A stretch of 64,000 nucleotides of DNA from Xanthomonas populi (lineage in GTDB: Bacteria; Pseudomonadota; Gammaproteobacteria; Xanthomonadales; Xanthomonadaceae). The notes under the pieces are model-generated. The model was not told where the DNA came from. It ran no database searches and worked only from the letters and a program-made list of their open reading frames with translations. Both the position numbers and the translations under genes were made by a program. The DNA lies in contig NZ_MDEJ01000003.1 of NCBI RefSeq assembly GCF_002940065.1, positions 1-64,000 on the forward strand. The letters run 5' to 3'. This document shows positions 1 through 7,146 of this stretch, in pieces. The stretch's first letter is position 1. Every line of letters starts with the position of its first letter.

Positions 1-1761
1 GCGAGCGTGGCGGCCGATGCGCGGTTCCTGTGCCTGCAGGTGCGGCACCAGGCGCGCAACACCCTGGGCGCGGAGGTGTTCGATGCGCTGGAGCAGGCGC
101 TGGGCGATGTGGCGGTGGCCGGGGCGCCGCTGCCGCCAGCGCTGGCCGGCCTGAGCAGGGGGTATGCGGTGCCGCAGGACGAGGCGGCGGTGGCGTTCTA
201 CCGCAATCAGTTCACCGCGATACCGGCCACCGCGACGTACCGGCCGCAGACCGAGGACGGCCATGGCGTGCACCTGCATCCCAAGCCGACGGTCGTGGGC
301 ACGCTGAGCGCGATCGTGGTCAGCGACGGCGACCCGGTGCAGTCCGACCGCGACCACCGGATCAAGGTGCAGTTCCCGTTCCAGCGCGGTGCCGATGCCA
401 GCAGCGCGCTGGCGCACCCGGCCGGGGAGGACAACGCGCCGGGCAGCGCGTCGGCCTGGACCTGGGTGCGGGTGATGACGCCATGGGCCGGCGACAACTG
501 GGGCGGGGTGGTGCTGCCGCGCAAGGGCCAGGAAGTGCTGGTGGCGTTCCTGGAAGGGGACATCGACCGGCCGGTGGTGATCGGCAGCGTCTACAACGGG
601 CGCGGCCAGGCCGATGCGGCGCACAACCAGGTCGGCGGCGGCGGGGCCGGGGCCACCGGCAATGCGCCGGCGTGGTTCCAGGGCAACGCGCACGGCGCGG
701 TGTTCACCGGGTTCAAGAGCCAGGCGCTGGCGCAGAGCCAGGACGGCACCGGCGGTTACCAGCAGCTGCGGCTGGACGATACCCCCGGCCAGGGCCGCGC
801 GCAGCTGTCGACCACCCAGCACGCCAGCACCTTGACCCTGGGCCACCTGAAGGGCGGCAGCGACAACCTGCGCGAAGGCGAGCGCGGGTACGGGGTGGAG
901 CTGTCCACCCAAGCCTACGGCGCGGTGCGCGCCGGCCAGGGCCTGCTGCTGAGCAGCGCGTCGGGCCAGCAGCAGCTGGCGGCGAGCGAGGCGCTGTCGC
1001 AGCTGGAACAGGGCGAGCAGCTGCTGCAGGGGCTGGCCGAGGCGGCCCGGCAGCAGCAGGCGCAGCTGCCCAATGACCCGGACAGCCTCCCCGCCCAGGA
1101 AGGACTCAAGACCCTGCAGGCCAGCCTCAAGGCGACCCAGAGCGGCAGCGCGGCCGGCCAGGATGCGGGCGGCGCCGGCCAGGCGCCGGGCTGGAGCCGC
1201 CCGGCGCTGCTGGGCAGCGGCAGCGCGGGCCTGCTGAGCCTGACCCCGGCCGACCAGGTGTGGGTGTCGGGCACGCAGACCACGCTGCTGGCCGGCAGCG
1301 CGCTGAACTGGGTGAGCCAGGCGCAGCTGGTGCTGGCGGTGGCCGGCGGGCTGGTGCTGTACACCCAGGGCCGCGAACCGGTGGCCGGCAGCCCCAACCA
1401 GGAGCGCGGCATCGCCCTGCACGCCGCGCAAGGCACCGTGAGCGCCCGCGCGCACAGGAACCAGGCAAAGCTGGCCGCCAAGACCCAGGTCCGCCTCGTC
1501 AGCACCACCGCCGACGTCCAGATCGCCGCCCCGACCAAGCACCTGCTGGCCACCGCCGCCGGCGCCTACATCAAGCTGGATGGCGACAACATCGAATTGG
1601 GCGCGCCGGGGGTGATCGCGTTCAAGGGCGGGCAGCAGGTGTTGACGGGGCCGCAGGGGGCGTCCATGAGCGCCGTGACGCCATCGGCCAGTCACAAGCT
1701 GTGCGAATACACCGCGCTGGCCGCGGATGCTGCTGGTGCCGGAACGATGGGAGCGGCGTGA
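1..1761 (+). CDS. vgrG: Type VI secretion tip protein VgrG, 5' end missing
   Basis: The reading frame is open from the first base, so the gene starts outside the window and about 586 C-terminal codons are seen. VgrG trimers form the spike of the type VI secretion tube and carry effectors into target cells. The visible part holds the end of the gp27/gp5-like base, with an OB-fold region at about 80-200 (motifs KVQFPFQRG, WVRVMTPWAG, GQEVLVAFLEGDIDRPVVIG), followed by a repetitive beta-helix/DUF2345-type tail (about 300-550) with a Gln/Ala-rich stretch. The stop is one base before the ATG of a DUF4123 gene, and an effector gene follows. This is the usual order of a VgrG island, so this VgrG probably delivers the downstream effector. 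The family call is secure; the cargo link is inferred from context. Confidence 0.93.
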   Translation, partial: ASVAADARFLCLQVRHQARNTLGAEVFDALEQALGDVAVAGAPLPPALAGLSRGYAVPQDEAAVAFYRNQFTAIPATATYRPQTEDGHGVHLHPKPTVVGTLSAIVVSDGDPVQSDRDHRIKVQFPFQRGADASSALAHPAGEDNAPGSASAWTWVRVMTPWAGDNWGGVVLPRKGQEVLVAFLEGDIDRPVVIGSVYNGRGQADAAHNQVGGGGAGATGNAPAWFQGNAHGAVFTGFKSQALAQSQDGTGGYQQLRLDDTPGQGRAQLSTTQHASTLTLGHLKGGSDNLREGERGYGVELSTQAYGAVRAGQGLLLSSASGQQQLAASEALSQLEQGEQLLQGLAEAARQQQAQLPNDPDSLPAQEGLKTLQASLKATQSGSAAGQDAGGAGQAPGWSRPALLGSGSAGLLSLTPADQVWVSGTQTTLLAGSALNWVSQAQLVLAVAGGLVLYTQGREPVAGSPNQERGIALHAAQGTVSARAHRNQAKLAAKTQVRLVSTTADVQIAAPTKHLLATAAGAYIKLDGDNIELGAPGVIAFKGGQQVLTGPQGASMSAVTPSASHKLCEYTALAADAAGAGTMGAA

Positions 1762-1762
1762 C

Positions 1763-2608
1763 ATGCAGCGTTGGCCCATCACTGAAAACACATTTCTTGA
1801 GTACGATTTTGCCGTCGTCAATCCGATTCAACTGGACGATGCCGGGTGGGAAGACTTGCCGAACCTTCCGATCGTGCCTGGCCGCTATCAGTCGCAAGCG
1901 CAGCTTTTTCCGCGGCTGATCGATCTGGGTCAGCTGGAGCGGCACGCCCGTATGGACTTGTTCCAGCGGCACGATGCGCTGCATTCCCTCGCCCAGGTCT
2001 TTTACTTTTCCGTCCTTCTGAAATCCGCCGCGCCAGCCGCCGATGTGGCGGTGCATCTGGCCCGCCAGATGCAGCAATACGATGCGGTGCGGCGGACGCA
2101 TGACGTTGTGCGTCTCCACGACGCTCGCGTGCTTGAGCATCTGGACTGGATGCTGAGCGATGAACAATGGCAGGCCTTGCTCGGCCCGATCGATCGGCTG
2201 GCGTGGCCGCAGGAGTCTCCCATCTGGACCCACCGCGAGACGACCTCGCTGGTGACGACGGCACCAGCGCGTCTGACGTTCTCTGCCGAGCAGTGGCCAC
2301 AGATGCTCAGGGTGTCGGAACTCAACCAATGCCTGGCTCGCCTGGCTCGTCTCATCCCGACGATGGAAAAAAGCGCCGGTACCGCGCAAAAAGTGGATCG
2401 CTTGCTCGTCAAGGCACTGCAGACCCACGGTCTGCGCGACCGCGCTGATCGTGCGCTGTTCGTGGAGCAGGCGTTCCAATTCGGTGAAGGCATTCACGAG
2501 CAACAGGAGGTGCGCCGGAACCTGGAGCGCGCCTGCGAAGGTGAAGCATCGTATGTCGGCCTGTGTGCCGACATGACAACTCCGCTGCGGCCGCGCACTG
2601 GCGCGTGA
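1763..2608 (+). CDS. DUF4123-type T6SS effector adaptor/chaperone
   Basis: A 281-residue protein starting at ATG 1763, one base after the vgrG stop. Its size, position between vgrG and an effector, and sequence (DARVLEHLDWMLSDEQWQAL, then WPQMLRVSELNQCLARL) fit DUF4123 proteins, also called Tap or TEC, which dock a specific effector onto its VgrG. No signal peptide or membrane segment is visible, as expected for a cytoplasmic loading factor. The open frame extends 12 codons further upstream into vgrG, but the ATG at 1763 fits a tightly coupled operon better. The next gene begins 19 bases downstream. The role is inferred from family and neighbours; no catalytic motif was seen. Confidence 0.8.
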   Translation: MQRWPITENTFLEYDFAVVNPIQLDDAGWEDLPNLPIVPGRYQSQAQLFPRLIDLGQLERHARMDLFQRHDALHSLAQVFYFSVLLKSAAPAADVAVHLARQMQQYDAVRRTHDVVRLHDARVLEHLDWMLSDEQWQALLGPIDRLAWPQESPIWTHRETTSLVTTAPARLTFSAEQWPQMLRVSELNQCLARLARLIPTMEKSAGTAQKVDRLLVKALQTHGLRDRADRALFVEQAFQFGEGIHEQQEVRRNLERACEGEASYVGLCADMTTPLRPRTGA

Positions 2609-2627
2609 TGAAGAAAGGACACAAGAG

Positions 2628-5507
2628 ATGAATGTATCGGTTGGAGCGATTGAAAAAGTCAGTTGCCAGTTCTGCAACAAGAAAGGGCTACCCATTCTCC
2701 CGTTGCGCTATGCCTTGGCGCGCCAGGGAATGGGCGGGGCGCCAAGTGTCGCGTCGCCTTTCGTGGTTGCCGAAAAAGAACAGAAAAAAGACCAGTTTTG
2801 CTTACCGAAAGACCTCGCTGACTACACGCTGCGGATTTTGCGCGAGGGGTATCTTTACGTCTACGACGAATTCCGCAAGGAGTGGTCCGCCTATGTGGTG
2901 ACGCAGGGCGGTTACTTGTTCGAGTTCGATCCGCAGGGGCAAGTCCCTCCCGGCGGTTGGGGCAAGGTGAACTTCAATTGCGCGCGGGCGGGGGACGCGT
3001 TCATCGCCCGCTGCATCGCGGTCAAGGATGCGGCGCGTGCGACCAAGATCTGGCTCGGCTTCTCGGATGTCACGTGGACGCCGGCCGTGCTGAAAAAGAA
3101 CGCGGATGCCGCCTATCGGCAAGCGCATATGCGCTGTATCGATCTTGCCCAGTGGCGTTCTGGCGGCGCGCTGACGCATGCGGCCGATTTCTCCGAGCTC
3201 GCCAGCCGCGTGGCGGAGTACGCGACCACGCCCGAGAAGCTGCATGGCGAGACCAAGGCGTACGTCAAGAACTTGCTGCCGGTGCCTTTCAAGAGCGCTG
3301 GCGAACTGAGTGGTAACGACGCGATTGCCAAGCGCGCCCGCCAGGCAAGTTCGACATTGCTGCAGCACCTGCTGCCGGTGGCCGCAGGACCGTCGCCTGC
3401 CGGCAAGGGGCGGGTGAGATCGGCCGCGTGGGCCTTCTCCACGCAGCCGTTCTATGCCGACGGCAGCGACGCGGCGGAGATGGTCACGTGGGCAACGCAG
3501 GCGGCGTCTCCGTTGCGCGCGGCGTTGGTGGCGCTGGACGACCCGGCCGGCGTGGCGATCGACCTCAACGGCCTGGCGCTGCAGCGCAATACCGAGTTCA
3601 GCGAAGACCCGCAACGCAAGTGGAAGCATGAAACCGCAGTGCTGATCGATGCCCTGCAGGCAGCGGTGCAACACGGCGCTGTCGAAGACGATGTGCGCTG
3701 GAACACGTCCCTGTCGCGCACGGCCGACGGCCTGGCCAATAGCGACGAATCGCAGAGTGTGGCCGATGCCGGCTCGTCTCTATGGACGGCGATGACCGAG
3801 GGGTCGCAAGCGGCGATGCGTGCGCGTGTCGCACAGCAGCAGCAGCGCGACCAGGAACGTGCGCAGGAAGATGCCAGGATTCGTGCGCGCAGCGAGGCCA
3901 ATGCGGCTGCGTTGGGCAAGGAAGCGTGGGAGGCGTACACCAAGTATTTCGACCAGAGCGCGCAGCGGCGCGTGGTGGATCAGGAGTATCCCCAGCAACT
4001 GGAAGTGTTCGGCACCAGCGTGCTGGCAAAGCTGGATGCGCCCTACCTCGCGTGGCTCAAAAGCACGGCATTGTCGAACTATCTGAGCCATAACTTCGAT
4101 CCCGATGCGTTGGGTAGCGGCGCCTCCTACACCGCGCTGGCCACCCAGATGCTGCATAACGCCAGCGGCAGAGGCGCTGTGTTCGAGTATCTGCTCGCGA
4201 GCCTGCAACAGGATCCGTCCAAGCCCGAATCCTGGGTGACGCGCGCGTTGAACCTCAATTACGCGCCGTTGATCCAGGCGACGTGGAACGATGCGGCGAA
4301 GAAGGGCACTGAGAGCGACCCGTTGCTGCCCGAGTTTGTCGAGAAATTCCACGACAAGTTCAAGGATGTGCTGGTTGCCGGTGCCAAGGGCGAGCTGACC
4401 AGGCCGTACACCGATGGCATCGCCCGGCTGATGTACCAGGTGAGCGGGCCGATCGTGCACCAGGTGGGCAAGGCCTTGGACAGCGGCGGCGCGTTCGCCG
4501 CGCTGGGCTTGCCGTCGAAGTGGCAGCTGGGGCTGCTGGGCGCGGTGGCGCGCTCGGAGAATCCGACCCTGCGGATGGTCGATCTGCGTGGCACGCGGAC
4601 CTTGAGCGAGGCGACCAAGCTGCTGGCCAATCTGGTGGCGTCGTTGGGTGGCGGCCAGGAGGGCGCATTGCGCGGTGCGGTGAGGCCGACGCTGCGGCCG
4701 GTGCTGGACACCGCCGAACGCTACCCGTTTCGGGCGGTGATGCTGATCGACGAGTCGAAGATCGCGCAGCTGCAAGGCAAGAGCGGCGCCGCCTTGAAGG
4801 CGGGCGTGGCCGACGCGCTCAGCGCCCAGCAGTTCGACACGCTGATGCAGGACACGGTGGGCAAGATCGCCAGTGTGGAGGTCAAGGTGGCGGTGGCGCA
4901 GGCGATCCTGTCCTCGATCACGCTGTACCTGTCGTACGGCAAGTTGATGAAGGCAGAGGACGACAAGGTGTGGAGCGAACGGGTCAACATGGCCGGCGGG
5001 GTGATCGGGCTGGTCGGCGGCCTGACCGAAACGACGGGCATGATTCTGGAGAAAACGCCCTGGGGCCAGACACGATTGAGTTGGCAGTTCAAGTTCCAGG
5101 CGGTGGTGATCGAGTCGCGGGCGAGCTGGTTTACCGGAACGGGCAAAATTATGGGAGTGGTGGGAGGGGTGATTGGGGGGGTGTTGGCGATGAAGGATGG
5201 TGTTGAGACGTATAAAAAACATCCTTTGATTGGAGTGTTGCTCGCAGGGCTAGGGATTGCGTCCATCATTGCCGCGGTTATGTTGCTATTTTCTGCCGTT
5301 GCAGGAATAGGAATAATAATAGGCTTGATAATTGCTGCCATTATGGCGGTTGTTTACTGGATAAAGCCTAATGCATTGCAGGATTGGCTGGTAGATACTC
5401 AGTTTGGCTTGGTTGATCAAGGAGGTGGTACCGAGTCCGCCTTTAAAGGATTGGCTAAAGGATTGGCGCAGCAGAATATTGCTTTAGAAGCACTTGGAAA
5501 AGGTTGA
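2628..5507 (+). CDS. VasX-like T6SS effector with hydrophobic C-terminus
   Basis: A 959-residue protein. The N-terminus (about 1-170) has a CQFC pair at 13-16 and the motif LREGYLYVYDEFRKEW, resembling the N-terminal region of VasX and BTH_I2691-type effectors. The middle is helical and Ala/Gln-rich. The C-terminus has a glycine-rich hydrophobic stretch near 786-806, another near 835-855, and a long hydrophobic block at about 865-911 that could form two or three membrane helices. That architecture suggests a membrane-permeabilising toxin acting on rival cells. From about 5140 onward the DNA becomes clearly AT-richer than the rest of the gene, and this continues into the next gene, so the toxic tip may have been exchanged. 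Family placement is from memory; pore formation is inferred. Confidence 0.82.
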   Translation: MNVSVGAIEKVSCQFCNKKGLPILPLRYALARQGMGGAPSVASPFVVAEKEQKKDQFCLPKDLADYTLRILREGYLYVYDEFRKEWSAYVVTQGGYLFEFDPQGQVPPGGWGKVNFNCARAGDAFIARCIAVKDAARATKIWLGFSDVTWTPAVLKKNADAAYRQAHMRCIDLAQWRSGGALTHAADFSELASRVAEYATTPEKLHGETKAYVKNLLPVPFKSAGELSGNDAIAKRARQASSTLLQHLLPVAAGPSPAGKGRVRSAAWAFSTQPFYADGSDAAEMVTWATQAASPLRAALVALDDPAGVAIDLNGLALQRNTEFSEDPQRKWKHETAVLIDALQAAVQHGAVEDDVRWNTSLSRTADGLANSDESQSVADAGSSLWTAMTEGSQAAMRARVAQQQQRDQERAQEDARIRARSEANAAALGKEAWEAYTKYFDQSAQRRVVDQEYPQQLEVFGTSVLAKLDAPYLAWLKSTALSNYLSHNFDPDALGSGASYTALATQMLHNASGRGAVFEYLLASLQQDPSKPESWVTRALNLNYAPLIQATWNDAAKKGTESDPLLPEFVEKFHDKFKDVLVAGAKGELTRPYTDGIARLMYQVSGPIVHQVGKALDSGGAFAALGLPSKWQLGLLGAVARSENPTLRMVDLRGTRTLSEATKLLANLVASLGGGQEGALRGAVRPTLRPVLDTAERYPFRAVMLIDESKIAQLQGKSGAALKAGVADALSAQQFDTLMQDTVGKIASVEVKVAVAQAILSSITLYLSYGKLMKAEDDKVWSERVNMAGGVIGLVGGLTETTGMILEKTPWGQTRLSWQFKFQAVVIESRASWFTGTGKIMGVVGGVIGGVLAMKDGVETYKKHPLIGVLLAGLGIASIIAAVMLLFSAVAGIGIIIGLIIAAIMAVVYWIKPNALQDWLVDTQFGLVDQGGGTESAFKGLAKGLAQQNIALEALGKG

Positions 5508-5511
5508 TATA

Positions 5512-6534
5512 ATGTATGCAGGTTGGATAAAGGGTTTTCCAAAAGGGGTTGATTTAACCCCCGAAGTCAGGTCTTCTACTCTAAATAAAGAGCAGCAAAA
5601 AGGCTTGGTTCCTGCGCAAAGACTTGGTCTTATTTCAATAAATTCGAAATTTATTGATTGGATAGATAGAAGATTCCTCTATAGAGGGATGCTCAACATG
5701 TCGGTTGTATTTATCGGTCTAATTGGCTTTTTGGCATTTGCATTTTTTTGTTTTTCAAGAATGGCAGAAGGAGGGCGTGGAGCTCTCGCAATCGGAGTGA
5801 TGGGGCTGATGTCTTTGATGGCATCCTTGATTTTCTATGTTGTTTTTTTAAAGCACGAATTTTTCCGTTACGTCTACTACCCAATCCGCTTCAACCGCAA
5901 GACCCGCAAGGTCTACGTCTTCCGCGAAGAACGCGACGGCGGCCTGTTGATCGTTCCGTGGGACAAGGTCTTCTTCCACATCGGCCGCGGCACCGACATG
6001 AAGTTTCTCCGCGACATCCGCGGCGAGATTCTCGATGGCACTATCGTCAAGGACACCTTCGCACTGGGCCATTGCGCCGAGCGTGACGAGCCGGTCAAGG
6101 AAATGTGGGAGTTCATCCGGCGCTACATGGAGGAAGGCCCGGAGGCCGTGGCCGAGCATCCGCTGGACAAGTATGTCGAACTGTCGGTGGCGCCCACCTG
6201 GAAGAACTGCCTGATCTCGGCGGTCGGCTTCACCAATGCCACAACCCCGTTCAAGCGCGTGCTGCTCTCGCCCTTCATCGGCACCTTCACCCTGGTGCGC
6301 TGGCTGGTGTTCAAGAGCTGCAAGCAACCGGTGTTCCCACCGGAGGTGGAAGCCGAGTGCAAGGTCGAACCGAACGACCCGAACATCTGGCCGGTGCCCC
6401 AGTCGATCGGCGAGTTCGTGACCACCGTTCCTGGCTTGATGGCCCATGCGATGCGCAAGGCGCAAGGCATCAGAACGCCGCCGGATGCGCCAACGGATCT
6501 GGCGTCGCAGTTCAAGGACTGGGGCAAGAAGTGA
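5512..6534 (+). CDS. Probable immunity protein of the VasX-like effector (DUF6708-like)
   Basis: A 340-residue protein from ATG 5512, four bases after the effector stop; a TTG at 5494 inside the effector is a less likely start. Two membrane helices are apparent at about 58-115, then a soluble domain beginning YYPIRFNRKTRKVYVF and a well-conserved-looking region to the end. This layout resembles DUF6708 proteins found beside VasX-like effectors. Immunity proteins to pore-forming effectors are normally inner-membrane proteins, which fits. The first 120 or so codons are AT-rich (around 35-45% GC by eye) while the rest is GC-rich like the chromosome, with a sharp switch near 5865. This suggests that the membrane half was replaced together with the toxin tip. 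Immunity is inferred from position and topology only. Confidence 0.65.
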   Translation: MYAGWIKGFPKGVDLTPEVRSSTLNKEQQKGLVPAQRLGLISINSKFIDWIDRRFLYRGMLNMSVVFIGLIGFLAFAFFCFSRMAEGGRGALAIGVMGLMSLMASLIFYVVFLKHEFFRYVYYPIRFNRKTRKVYVFREERDGGLLIVPWDKVFFHIGRGTDMKFLRDIRGEILDGTIVKDTFALGHCAERDEPVKEMWEFIRRYMEEGPEAVAEHPLDKYVELSVAPTWKNCLISAVGFTNATTPFKRVLLSPFIGTFTLVRWLVFKSCKQPVFPPEVEAECKVEPNDPNIWPVPQSIGEFVTTVPGLMAHAMRKAQGIRTPPDAPTDLASQFKDWGKK

Positions 6535-6836
6535 CATGGCGCGCGGTGCGGCGTTGGTTCGCTCTGGACGTGTCGCACAAACGACGGCAGGCGGTTGGAG
6601 CCGGTGATCGGACACCTGAAAGACCACTGCTGGCGACGTCGCTGCAGGTTGAAAGGCGCCCAAGGCGATGCGCTGCACGTGCTCGGCTGCGCTGCCGGCG
6701 ACACCCTGCGCTGGCTGCTGCGCTGAATCGCCTTTTGGCGTGCCTGGATGCAGGCAATCACGTGGCGATCCTCACACCCGGTGCGGCTGTCGCCGGCAGG
6801 GCTTGGTGCTTGAATGGGATTTTTCAGGGGCGACTA
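6535..6836. other. Non-coding stretch after the T6SS genes
   Basis: About 300 bases between the immunity gene and repeat copy A. No convincing gene was seen. Frames that cross it are continuations antisense to, or out of frame with, the immunity gene. It could hold decayed remnants of the former end of the N-glycan operon, but nothing recognisable was found. Confidence 0.4.
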
Positions 6837-6837
6837 A

Positions 6838-6980
6838 GAGCGGCTAACAAAACGACTGCGCTCACTGCCAGACGGGCGCGGCCGGTGCTCGGAATCGGCA
6901 TGTACCACTCGTACACTCCGGTTCTGAGCGCGCCGTCCGCACCCACCTGACGACTGCTCGCTACGTTTTGTTAGCCGCTC
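6838..6980 (+). repeat. Inverted-terminal-repeat element, copy A (MITE-like)
   Basis: A 143-bp element bounded by a perfect 17-bp inverted repeat: GAGCGGCTAACAAAACG on the left and its complement at 6964-6980. The interior is GC-rich and contains GTGCTCGGAATCGGCATGTA. It differs at about ten positions from copy B (9906-10048), which lies in the same orientation on the other side of the GH3 gene. There is no coding capacity of its own. The size and ends resemble a miniature inverted-repeat element. Translations of the unit give the peptide VLGIGMYH, a likely source of spurious small ORFs. Confidence 0.85.
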
Positions 6981-7146
6981 TAAGTGGAGCGCATCGCCGA
7001 TGGCGCGTGCTGCCGACTTCGGTCAGTGCTAGACCTCGCTCAGTCGCTCTGCAAGCGTCCTGCGATGCACCTCAACACCTGTGCATCACGTAACAGGCGC
7101 CGCCGTGACAGCCGACGCCTGTTGCGTGTAACGCACGCGCAACGCC
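6981..7146. other. Spacer between repeat copy A and the GH3 gene
   Basis: About 165 bases downstream of the GH3 stop codon. No hairpin with a T-tract suitable as a GH3 terminator was identified, and no gene was seen. Confidence 0.4.

Noticed and set aside
3780..5222. 480-codon minus-strand frame
   Set aside because: Antisense to the T6SS effector gene; stops at the AT-rich tract, as expected of a GC-bias shadow.
6105..6950. 281-codon frame crossing the immunity gene end and repeat A
   Set aside because: Out of frame with the immunity gene and ends in repeat-derived peptide; no ribosome site.
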